Part shown: one piece after another, positions 23,158 through 33,986 of the stretch | How the letters are laid out: every line of letters starts with the position of its first letter | How positions within the stretch are numbered: the first letter of the stretch is position 1 | From: Myxocyprinus asiaticus | Lineage: Eukaryota; Chordata; Actinopteri; Cypriniformes; Catostomidae | Length of the DNA: 64,000 nucleotides | Assembly: GCF_019703515.2 (NCBI RefSeq) | Contig: NC_059348.1 | Coordinates: forward strand, 22,492,156-22,556,155 | Reading direction: 5' to 3' | Made by a program: the position numbers and the translations under genes | Notes under the pieces: model-generated | Seen by the model: only the letters and a program-made list of their open reading frames with translations | What the model was told of the DNA's origin: nothing | The model's database searches: none

Positions 23158-23424
23158 GGACTACAGCTCTCTGATTCAACAATAAATACGAGGATAGAAG
23201 ACATCGGTGACCAGTTAATCACGGATTTGTCTTCGGCGTCACATTTCAGCATCGTAGATGATGAAAGCACAGATGTGAGTGATGTTTCCAAACTGTGTGT
23301 TTGGGTTAGATACCCAAAATATTCATTTAGAAATGTTGTGTTTATTGCCACTCTTTGGCCAGACTAGAGGAGAAGACATTATGAAGGCACTTTTGACATT
23401 TTTCAATGAGACAAAGCTTAGTTA
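23158..23424 (+). pseudogene. hAT-type transposase fragment
   Basis: From 23158 one frame reads GLQLSDSTINTRIEDIGDQ, then HFSIVDDESTDVSDVSKL and VWVRY. This is the region around the first catalytic aspartate (DESTD) of hAT transposases of the ZBED/GTF2IRD2-like type. The frame stops at 23365, but a neighbouring frame continues with LPLFGQTRGEDIMKALLTFF, the next conserved block. So a frameshift splits it, and both the N-terminal zinc finger and the C-terminal dimerisation part are absent. Some such genes have been domesticated in vertebrates; this one is clearly a relic. Confidence 0.75.
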
Positions 23425-23879
23425 ATAAAAGAAACTGTTATAGACTAGTATAAAACTGCATAAAACCGTTTTAGACTAGTCTTACTAGTTAGTCGTCTAA
23501 AATGTTGGTCTTAATTTTTTCAGTCAGTTGCATACAAATTTAGATTGGTCTAATTTAAGACCAAAATGTAAGACAGCACACCCCTAAACTAACTTTTGCT
23601 TACATTCCATGTTACCATGGAAAATAATATCCTGATTACTTTCGTAACCTCCGTTCCCTGATGGAGGGAACGAGACATTGTGTAGTGACGCTATGATGTA
23701 GTGACACTAGGGGTCGAACTTGGGAGCCCCAAGCACCTCTGATCTTTGAGAAAAGGCCAATGGGAATTGGCGAGTGGAATTTGCATGCCACTCCCCCGGA
23801 CATACGGGTATAAGGGTCCCGGCCATTTCAGCGGGTAGTTCAGAGTTGTGGCAGGAGGGACACAACGTCTCGTTCCCTC

Positions 23880-24200
23880 GAAACCGAGACGTTGAAGTAC
23901 ACGTCCTTCAGGTCTACTGCCATGAACCAATCCTGATGCCAGATGCTCGCTAAAATGCATTCGGTATCAGCATCTTGAACGGGAGTCTGTGCAAGGCCAG
24001 ATTCAGAACTCGCAGGTCCAGGATTGGCCGCAACCCATCGCCTTTCCTTGGTACGATGAAGTAGGGGCTGTAGAACCCCTTCTTCATCTCAGCTGGAGGG
24101 ACAGGCTCTAACACGTCCTTCCGCAGAAGGGACGCGATCTCCGCAGGGAGGGCATTCTCACCCTGCACTTGAGGTAAAACGGATGCCGCTGAACCCAGAC
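23880..24200 (-). pseudogene. Reverse transcriptase N-terminal fragment of DIRS copy 2
   Basis: The minus-strand frame 24168-23950 reads EIASLLRKDVLEPVPPAEM, then GFYSPYFIVPRKGDG and PILDLRVLNLALHRLPFKM. This is the fingers region (RT motif 1/2) and aligns with the frame at 48809 in copy 1. It stops at 23950; the next block (VAVDLK) follows in another frame near 23895-23915. The palm with the catalytic aspartates is deleted. Inactive. Confidence 0.8.
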
Positions 24201-24899
24201 GGGTACCTGGTGAACTGAATCACATAGCCGAGTCAGACGGTCCCGGTCAGCCATCGCGACAGGTTGGGGAGTGTAAGCCATTCCCCCAAGCTCCGGGTGA
24301 GGGGGACCAAGGATCTTCGGCGGGGCGGAGCCGGAGGCGCCACGTTGAGGGAGCTCGAACCCCTAACTCGTGGCCGTGCTGAGTCTGGGGACATCAAAGC
24401 ACTTACCTGGCTCCAGGTACCCACCATAGGACCGGTCAGCGACGGGGGAGGAGTGAACCATCCTCGTAATCTGTCACAACCGCCCGGGTGGGTGTGTTGT
24501 GCCGCAGCTGGGCGCGCAGGGGCGAGGGGCCACCTCCGCAGCGTCGTGCCTGCCATAAATGCGTGGTGTCCGGTGATCACAATAAACACCGGGTGTGTGA
24601 CCCAGGAAATGAGGAAACCGCTCCTTTTCTGAACATGTGGGTATCGCAGCCTTTCGGGCTTGCGGCAAATCAAAGAAAAGGCAACAAAGGATTCTCCTCC
24701 CGGCCCTCCACTGGGGGATGGAGTGGTCTGCTTACCATCTCTAGGCCTGCAGCAGGTTTCCACGTGCCCGGGTCGCCTGTCTCAGGGGCGGCTAGAAGCC
24801 TTCCTTGGGTTCTTGGCAGCGGGCCGTGAGACAGGGTGTGTCTGCTTCCTGTGGGTGGCTCTATGCCGGGGACACCCCTGGCGATGAGAAGACGGGGTG

Positions 24900-26150
24900 C
24901 GGGATCTTGATCCGTACTGGGGCAGGATATGCTGAATAGCCTCCGTCTACTTCTTAACTGCCGAGAACTGCAGGGCAAAGTCCTTGATGGTGTTGCCGAA
25001 TATGCCGACCTGGGAGACGGGGGCATCAAGGAACCGTACTTTGTCAGTCTCCTCATCTCGACCAAGTTGAGCCATAGGTGGCACTCCTGGAACACCAGGG
25101 TGGACATCGCCTGCCCCAGAGACCGTGCCGTGACCTTCATCATCCGGAGGGCAAGATCGGTTGCCGAGCACAGCTCCTGCATCAATCCCGGGTCAGAACT
25201 ACCCTCGTGCAGTTCTCTTAGCATCTTGGCGCACCTGCAGCAGAGCCATGGTGTGCAGGGCGGAGGCAGCCTGTCCAGCGGCACCGTAGGCCTTAGTCGC
25301 CAGAGACGATGTAAACCTACAGGTGCTGAAAGGAAGTCTCAGGCGGTTTGGTCAAGTGGCGGTTTTTTGCGGGCACAAGTGCACTGCAACCACCTTATCC
25401 ACCTGGAGAATTGCCGAGTACCCCCTGGCAGCCCCACCGTTGAGGATAGTGACAGCGGAGGAGCTCAGAGGTCTGAAAGGTGCCCGCCATGAACCCATGA
25501 GTTCCTCATGCACCTCGGGGAAGAAAGGGACCGGGGCCGTGAGAGGCGCTTCCAGCCCAGGAATCATTCATCAAGCCGTGAGGGTTCAGAGGGGAGTGGA
25601 GGGTTCCACTCCAGCCCAATGCTCGCAGCCGCCTGGGCAAGCATGGCTGCCAGCTCCATGTCGGCCTGAGACTGGGCAACCACACCCAAAGGTGGGAGCC
25701 CAGTCAAGTCCTCAGCATCAGACTGGACCATCCTGCTCTCCGATGCTGCGATTGAGAGCTCATCCGCTTCGCGAGCGCCAAATGAGATCGCAAACTTGCC
25801 CTGAGACGAGCTGGTGGTCTCATCCCAGAACTCGACCGGAACAAACGAGTGTACTGGGAATGGGAGGTCCGTGGGGAGTTACCCGGTGGAGCGGCTCGCA
25901 TTGGGGTCCCCAAATCACCCCCAGTGCTAACTGACGTGGCCTCAAACCCGTAAGTATAAGGACCGAGGCGGGGAGCCGCTGGGGTGGCTTTCCCTCTATC
26001 GAAGGAAAGCCATGACCGCAACGTTGCCATGGACATGTTCTCACAGTGAGAACATGACCTGTCCACGAACGCTGTCTCCGTGTGGGCAGCGCCCAAGCAC
26101 GTAAGACGGCGATCGTGGCCATTGGAAGCGGAGAGGTAATGACCGCAACC
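24900..26150 (-). pseudogene. gag-like remains of DIRS copy 2
   Basis: Minus-strand frames between 26122 and 24670 resemble those of copy 1: a HTETAFVDRSCSHCENM cysteine motif near the start (about 26090-26040), then 'SFDRGKATPAAPRLGPYTYG', a serine/proline-rich centre, and 'LWLNLVEMRRLTKYGSL' plus 'CAKMLRELHEGSSDPGLMQEL' further on. The frame changes several times, so the protein is not intact. The corresponding gag proteins form RNA-protein particles. Confidence 0.65.
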
Positions 26151-26477
26151 AGGAAATAAACACAGACGAAAAAGAAATCTTTAAAAAGATGCTCTCTGTC
26201 AGTGCCACTCTTTTAGTTAGTAGGGAAAACATACTCTTTTATTTCAAAGCACCCAGGGGTGTTCTCTGCACTCTACCGGTGCACGAGGGGGAGAAGCTGC
26301 TGTAATGCACCATAAATCCAACAAAAAATCTGAATGTGTGGTTGCGAGCCAGCTCCTTTTATATCGTATGTCCGGAGGAGTGGCATGCAAATTCCACTCG
26401 CCAATTCCCACTGGCCTTTTCTCAAAGATCAGAGGTGTGTCACTACATTGACACAATGTCGAGTGAGTGACAGATAG

Positions 26478-27545
26478 GGTACTGTCAGCTGAGCCAGTGG
26501 GGGCTTCAGTTGAGGGCTGAAAGGGCCTTGAGTTGAGACTTTGAAGATTACTTTGACTTCAACGATGGTAACAAAAATAAAGTGTTTTATTATTTGGGTT
26601 AAAATCACTAAATTTGTCCATTAGAATCAATTTTGAAGCACTGTTGTCCTCTAACACAAGACATGCTGGTTCACAATTAGACACACAATCCCCCAACAAA
26701 GCAGGGTAAATGTACAAACGTATAATACAAAACACAACCCCCCAACAAAGCAGATCTACTGCCAAAACTTGTGCACTATTGCTGCTCCGAAGAGCCATGT
26801 GCAAAAAGTGTATACTAGCTAATAACGCTAATGAACTGCTGTAAATATCTATGTGTGCCAAGGCCAGCTTGGCCAAATGGCTTAAACAGCTAATGTGTAC
26901 CTGGACCAGGAAAGCCCAGAGCTTATTAAATCAGTGACTAGCTGTGTGGATTAATTAAAATTAATGACCTAAGATAGCGATGTGTGCCAGGTCAGATTGG
27001 CTAAGGCTTTCCCTGTTAAAGACGCACTTCTATGTGTCATGGTCAAAAGCTGACCTTACCATGCATGCTATTAGAAGAAAAACCCCAGCAACCCCCTATT
27101 AAATAATTTTTACAGGAAGAAAAAAAAAAATAAATCACAGCACGCTGCACCGAAACCGGCTATTCTGAAAAACTGAGCAGTTTAAATGTTAGAAGAAGAG
27201 AGAGTACACGAGTTATTAGATAACCAATTACATGTCAAAGGACCTATCAGCTTACACCATGCGAGCAAATGGCTTAACAGATCACATGTGAGCGAGCCGA
27301 TTGGCTAACAGATCACATAACCTTGCACCATGTTGAGTTTAATGCTATACTTCAGTCATTGTTTGATTTTAAGGATTTTTTGTTTTTTTGTTTCAAGAAA
27401 CAAATCTGGTTCAGTAGTGTGTTGGGTCACCACTTGAAGTCCAATGTAAAATCTGGCTCCTGAAGCAAAGCCAAATTAAAACCACTCATGTATATGACTT
27501 GTAAATAAAGAGAACTGACATATTAATGGCATAACGCCGAATTCA
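26478..27545. other. Non-coding, unrecognised
   Basis: 'aacccccaacaaagcag' is repeated at about 26688 and 26738, and 'gattggctaa' recurs around 26995 and 27299. No gene or element end identified. Confidence 0.4.
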
Positions 27546-28208
27546 CACATCTTCCGTGAGCGGGATGTAAGTGGTGCATTTTTGTTTTGTTGCCCATATT
27601 AACAGATGACACCATTCCCACTGCAAGTGTGAGTTGCAAGTTGATGCATCCCAGAAGCGTCTCAGACGTGGCAGTGAGCAGAAAGGCTCAACGCCAAACT
27701 GTTTTTGCAGCACAGCTCACACTGAGCTCAGTGGCTCTGGGTGCAGTACAACACTAAAATAATCAGGAGATTATAGAAAAGACACAAAAGCAAATCAAAA
27801 TTATTCAAACCGAACCTATAGTGCACTACAATTTATATGTCTGCATGCAAGTAGACTCAATAAAATAACTTAATAAAGGAAAGAATTAATAAACTGCCGG
27901 ACCTTTTGCCATTCTGTGTATATAGGTTTACAGTTTAGACACAACATTAACCAATCACAACCAAGTGTGCTGATAAAGATGAAGTGCATGTGACTGCCTG
28001 CTGTTGTCCTTGAAGCAGCAATAACCTCAGCTTATTGTGACCTTATTAAAGAAAAAAATTGGTGTAGGACCCCATAGATAACTTTATTTTCTGCGCAGAG
28101 TTGCTGCTGTTTCTCGCAGAAGAGACGTGGCCAATGTGAATGTCCAACGCGACCACCCCGCTCACCCGTCGCTCGTGCCTCATTCACGCCACACTCACGG
28201 AGGATGTG
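27546..28208. repeat. Small inverted-repeat element (663 bp)
   Basis: 'cacatcttccgtgag' at 27546-27560 pairs with 'ctcacggaggatgtg' at 28194-28208 (14 of 15). The ends carry G/C-rich words unlike the AT-rich middle. No coding frame; probably a MITE of undetermined superfamily. Confidence 0.6.
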
Positions 28209-28987
28209 TTAACTCGACGTAATACAGCTGCAATGTTAGAGAGATACCGCTGTCAAAATCATCGTAGGAGGGTAATATAGACCACAGACAGCATGGCAAG
28301 GAATTTGCTCTGCTGTGCAGCCCCTCTGTACTGAGAAGACATAGAAAGTCTTCAGCACAATAATGTGGAGCAACACACAAGTCTCATTAGTGTCTGGTAC
28401 AATAAATGCCATGGCTGCATTCATAAAAGCAGCTCTATCAAATCTCAGAAATTTGTTTTGAATTAAATACTAACTACAACACAAGAGCCGACACAACCTT
28501 GTGAATGGAATGTACCCTTTACTTCAACAAAAACATGTGTCCTCTGTTGAATATTCAAACTCTGGTATGGTATCCATTACAAGCAAGTCAACATGAGAGA
28601 TCAGTTCTGATGGAGCCCTTATAAGAAATTAATGAAGCAGTGCCCGAGGCCATAGGTACACATTATAACAAGATGATTTCAGGCAATTCCTTGTTTTCAA
28701 TAAGTAATAACCCATCTTCTTTTATTTACTGTAGGAGAAAGGTTTAACAGACTTTATGAGAGCCCTGAAGCTGCAAGTGCTTACTGGAAACAGAGGTGCA
28801 AATCTGACACATGGCCTGTAACTGACATGTACTGTACAAACAAGCAATGTTGTCACAGATCATGATGATCACGAATGAGAGAATTACAATCTCTTTGGAC
28901 ATAACGGTCAACAATCACAGCCCCCAAACCTAATTTGTAGCTGATGAATAAAGGCATTACAGAAATAGCTAAGTTCTGCCTATAGGC

Positions 28988-29338
28988 GGTCGCACACCGG
29001 ACAAGACGTGCGGGACACAACACAGGTATCAAACATAGGGCACATTGATGCGGTTCAGGTTGCAGACAGTACACACAAAAGTTACCAAGGTTTTTCCCTT
29101 GTTCAAGAATAAAGTAAATAATTTACGCTCTTTGATAATGATTTGGGTTGAATTTAATGGAAAATATGCAAGTTGCCCTCCATGGCATGGCAGAAATTTG
29201 AGCAGCCTCCGGAGTTGTAGCTGGGCGGCTCCTACAGATGGTGAGTGGTGGTGGCGGTGTGCGTACCTTCATTGAAAACAGTTGTTTCGAATTTTAGAAC
29301 GCGCCATGTTGTCCGCCAGACGCGTCCGGTGTGCAACC
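28988..29338. repeat. Small inverted-repeat element (351 bp)
   Basis: 'ggtcgcacaccggac' (28988-29002) pairs with 'gtccggtgtgcaacc' (29324-29338), 14 of 15. Non-coding. The superfamily is not determined; the ends recall PIF/Harbinger-like MITEs of fish. Confidence 0.6.
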
Positions 29339-29442
29339 CCCCCTTGAGGCTATGATGCCAAAAGAGCTAAAGATGACCTCACACTTGACATTTTGTGGCA
29401 TTATATCCTATTCCTTAAGCCGATTCCCAGAAGAAATGTGTG

Positions 29443-29448
<6 letters not shown>

Positions 29449-29506
<58 letters not shown>
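29449..29506. repeat. (TA)n microsatellite
   Basis: A TA run directly upstream of 'gtgtgacaataaaagtgatttgattt' (about 29559-29586), a retroposon-tail-like sequence. Confidence 0.95.
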
Positions 29507-29507
<1 letters not shown>

Positions 29508-29589
29508 TGTATATACACAACAGTTATTTGTGTGTAATTCCCTGCCATATTGCAAGTTGTGTGACAATAAAAGTGATTTGATTTTGTTA

Positions 29590-30243
29590 GTTCCGGTCCT
29601 TGAATCTGATTGGACGAAAGAAGTTCCATGAGTACTGATGTCTCAGAACATCAGACGCTTCACTGTCTGTATCACTCCGCTTATGTTTGTGCTGTTCTAA
29701 ACTAAGTGCAAGAGCAGTACATATGTAAAAAGATCTAGATGTTTCTCTTTACATATATTTGTGATATTGCAGATTTTAGCCAGCAGGTGGTGGCAAAAGA
29801 CCATTTTTGTGTGTAATATGAGCCAGTTGAGGTGACAGTGAGTCAGCAGTCAGTGTTTTCATTCATCAGCATTCAGATCGCTCTGATTACTACTACACTA
29901 CTAAAGCTAGGAAATAGCTCTAAACGGCTTTAAACTAACAACTTCTATAATAAGGCTCATCACAGCTAAGAACAGACTGATAAATTACACAAACTCAAGG
30001 CACTCACCTCTTACCGGAGTTTCCATACTGGAGAAGACATTCTGTTCAAAATGGCAGAGGACATTGCGGTTTCTATAGTGAATGAATCTTGTGCACCGGC
30101 TACTGAGAAATAGGGAGGAATACCCCCACTCAGATGGCTATTTTTCCACAGAGAAAATAGGCAAATGACATTATCTTCAGAAAGCTGACTAACAGACTAT
30201 AGCATCTCTGCTTTGGAGTGGCAACAGGTGATCGAACACTCCA

Positions 30244-30331
<88 letters not shown>

Positions 30332-30536
30332 CCTTGTTTCTCCAATAACTTCTTAGAAACAGACATTTTTGAGATGCTTGAATGCATCATTTGGTTTGAA
30401 CTAGCAACAGCAGAATCTGATCCGTGGAGTAAAAAAGTAGTTGCATGCACAAATGCATTTTTTTGTGACCGTACTCAGCTTTTCCTAATTTTTTAAAATG
30501 TACTTGCTCATTGAACTGTTGTATATAAGCAATATA
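29590..30536. other. Non-coding with (CT)n(CA)n
   Basis: A compound (CT)n(CA)n microsatellite lies at 30249-30326. No gene seen. Confidence 0.6.
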
Positions 30537-30538
30537 TA

Positions 30539-31770
30539 CACTATATTGCCAAAAGTATTCGCTCACCCATCCAAATAATTGAATTCAGGTGTTCCAATCA
30601 CTTCCATGGCCACAGGTGTATAAAATGAAGCACCTAGGCATGCAGACTGCTTCTACAAACATTTGTGAAAGAATGGGCCGCTCTCAGGAGCTCAGTGAAT
30701 TCCAGCGTGGTACTGTGATAGGATGCCACCTGTGCAACAAGTCCAGTCGTGAAATTTCCTCGCTACTAAATATTCCACAGTCAACTGTCAGTGGTATTAT
30801 AACAGAGTGGAAGCGATTGGGAATGACAGCAACTCAGGCCACGTAAAATGACAGAGCGGGGTCAGTGGATGCTGAGGCGCATAGTGCGCAGAGGTCGCCA
30901 ACTTTCTGCAGAGTCAATCGCTACAGACCTCCAAAGTTCATGTGGCCTTCAGATTAGCTCAAGAACAGTGCGTAGAGAGCTTCATGGAATGGGTTTCCAT
31001 GGCCAAGCAGCTGCATCCAAGCCATACATCACCAAGTGCAATGAAGCGTCGGATGCAGTGGTGTAAAGCACGCCACCACTGGACTCTAGAGCAGTGGAGA
31101 CGCATTCTCTGGAGTGACGAATCACGCTTCTCCATCTGGCAATCTGATGGACGAGTCTGGGTTTGGCGGTTGCCAGGAGAACGGTACTTGTCTGACCGCA
31201 TTGAGCCAACTGTGAAATTTGGTGGAGGGGGGATTATGGTGTGGGGTTGTTTTTCAGGAGCTGGGCTTGGCCCCTTAGTTCCAGTGAAAGGAACTCTGAA
31301 TGCTTCAGCATACCAAGAAATTTTGGACAATTCCATGCTCCCAACTTTGTGGGAACAGTTTGGGGATGGCCCCTTCCTGTTCCAACATGACTGCGCACCA
31401 GTGCACAAAGCAAGGTCCATAAAGACATGGATGAGCGAGTTTGGTGTGGAAGAACTTGACTGGCCTGCACAGAGTCCTGACCTCAACCCGATAGAGCACC
31501 TTTGGGATAAATTTGAGCGAAGACTGTGAGCTAGGCCTTCTCGTCCACCATCAGTGTCTGACCTCACAAATGCGCTTCTGGAAGAATGGTCAAAAATTCC
31601 CATAAACACACTCCTAAACCTTGTGGAAAGCCTTCCCATAATAGTTGAAGCTGTTATAGCTGCAAAGGGTGGGCCGACGTCATATTAAACCCTATGGATT
31701 AAGAATGGGATGTCACTTAAGTTCATATGCGTCTAAAGGCAGGTGAGCGAATACTTTTGGCAATATAGTG
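30539..31770 (+). mobile_element. Full-length Tc1-type DNA transposon, inactive
   Basis: The 29-bp terminal inverted repeats start 'cactatattgccaaaagt' at 30539 and end with the complement at 31770. TA flanks both ends (30537-30538, 31771-31772). At 1232 bp it has the standard Tc1 size. It holds one transposase gene in three frames. Both ends look intact, so it could in principle be cross-mobilised. Confidence 0.95.
30673..31688 (+). pseudogene. Tc1 transposase (DD34E), two frameshifts and one stop
   Basis: The start ATG at 30673 opens MGRSQELSEFQRGTVIG and an N-terminal paired-like helix-turn-helix (SSREISSLLNIPQSTVSGII). The frame is lost near 30840, apparently by a short deletion. The second helix-turn-helix part runs in another frame (30848-31066, [13 protein letters not shown]), and a one-base loss near 31042 shifts it again. 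The catalytic domain (30942-31529 frame) holds [15 protein letters not shown] and DLNPIEHLW; 34 residues separate the second D from E, as in Tc1. A TGA at 31527-31529 truncates it, although the sequence continues in frame to the TAA at 31686-31688. It would cut and paste at TA sites; this copy is dead. Confidence 0.93.
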
Positions 31771-31774
31771 TATA

Positions 31775-32581
<807 letters not shown>

Positions 32582-32599
32582 TATATTTATATATATATA

Positions 32600-33908
32600 C
32601 AGTTTTACATGTAACGGTGTTACATAATTTAATTACAAAATAAATGTAACTGTAATCTGTTACATTTACTGAGGAAAAAATGTGTAATTAAATTACAGTT
32701 ACTTATGAAAATGTTAACAATTACAAAGGGGGTTACATCTGAATATTTTCTGTAAAAAGCTAGGATATGTTGAATAATATTAATTTGTTACTTTGCCTGT
32801 TTTTGATGTGCACGATGCCTTCTGCTATTTAAAAGACATTTAGTAAAGCGATGCTATTCTGATGCTTTTGATTGGTTCTCTTGTTTGAATTTGCAGCGCA
32901 CCACGTCTGCCAATTACATCAATCCACATTGCTGCTGAAAGCTTTAGGCTACAACCTGTCTGAGACAGAGTTGTCTCCATGGCGAGTGATAAAAATGTGT
33001 TCTAGTGCTGGAAATTTAAAAATCATTTCATCCAGAGATTAGAAAAGGGTGCAAATATAACAGTTCAGTGCAAAATATGTTTGCCAACTATTTAAATGCT
33101 ATCGACATCGAAGGTTTCAATGTCGAACCTGAGGAAGCATCTGCAGGTATGTAACTTAGCCTACAGTTAACTGTAAGCAGTCATTAAATAAAGTAGGAAA
33201 GGCATTGCCTACTCCCGCCTGCCACACCATGCTACTAATGTGTATTCAAGACGTATTTTAGCTTTGTATTGCTTGGTGCATGTCCAGTAGTTTATTTAAT
33301 GATGTTAATCTCCATTCATAACAAATTAGCTAGTCTGCTTGCTAGCTAAAGACATCTTTATCAGCCACACTTCTATTTATGAACCCTTTGACAGAAAATA
33401 TATAGCTAACGTTTTTCCTCCTTGAATAAGGTTGGTAACCATGTCAGATCTAATATTACAGTTATTTCAGCATTGTAGCATAACCTACATTAATGACTCA
33501 CAAGGTCACTGAGTTTTTAATTTTGAGTGTCTTTTGATTTTAAATCTGTATTTAACCTCAGAACGATCTCAAAGTAAAACGAGGTGCTAAAGTCTGATTT
33601 TGTGGTGGCTGTGCTTTAAAATTAAATTATTATAATCTTAATTCAAATATTGAAGGATTTTGAAAGTCTGACAGTAATCAGTGTTGAGTACTACTGTAAG
33701 GTTAACCCTGCCTGGTATAAATGTTTGAAAATAATTAACAGTTGAAAACAATTGTTAGAAATTTAGAAAAGTAATCAAAAAGTAATCAAATGTAATCAGT
33801 TACATTACTTTAATAATGTAATTGAAATAGTTACACTACTTATTACATTTTAAATAGGGTAACCTGTAATCTGTAACCTATTACATTTCCAAAGTTACCT
33901 TCCCAACA

Positions 33909-33912
<4 letters not shown>
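32600..33912 (+). mobile_element. hAT-like relic with long AT-rich termini
   Basis: The right end 'gtaacctattacatttccaa' then 'agttaccttcccaacactg' and the left 'gtaacggtgttacataattt...' are imperfect complements of the 'cagtgttgggaaggtaac / tgtaat' type seen in fish hAT elements. Inside is one recognisable exon (32979-33146). The catalytic part is missing. Target duplications are hidden by the flanking microsatellites. Confidence 0.65.
32979..33146 (+). pseudogene. BED zinc-finger exon of a hAT transposase
   Basis: The region starts with ATGGCGAGTGAT at 32979. Reading from about 33063 gives VQCKICLP, a stop, then MLSTSKVSMSNLRKHLQ, the C-x2-C and first histidine of a BED-type DNA-binding finger. 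The exon ends at 33146 with CAG followed by GTATGTAA, a good splice donor. There are stops soon after the ATG and within the finger. No following exon encoding the catalytic domain is found before the right terminus. Confidence 0.65.
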
Positions 33913-33913
<1 letters not shown>

Positions 33914-33966
<53 letters not shown>

Positions 33967-33986
33967 GTGTGTGTGTGTGTGTGTGT
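33914..33986. repeat. (TA)n(GT)n microsatellite
   Basis: A TA run (33914-33962) followed by GT (about 33964-33986), directly after the hAT right end. Confidence 0.95.

Larger units (their letters stand above)
23642..26477 (-). mobile_element. DIRS-type retroelement, internally deleted (copy 2)
   Basis: The ends are inverted repeats: 'gtagtgacactaggggtc...gccactcccccggacatacgg' at the left and its complement at 26347-26460. The 5' end 'ctatctgtcactcactcgac' (26477-26458 on minus) equals the 5' end of the DIRS copy at 46516. Within, on the minus strand, lie gag remains (about 26150-24900) and the start of reverse transcriptase (about 24200-23880). The rest of RT, RNase H and the tyrosine recombinase are deleted. 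No target duplication is expected, since DIRS elements integrate by recombinase. High GC contrasts with the surroundings. Confidence 0.88.

Noticed and set aside
24929..25934. Long plus-strand frames (187 and 203 codons) inside DIRS copy 2
   Set aside because: They lie antisense to the gag remains in GC-rich sequence; the minus-strand reading has the family motifs.
30959..31639. 226-codon minus-strand frame in the Tc1 element
   Set aside because: Antisense of the transposase catalytic domain, which has clear D, D, E motifs on plus.
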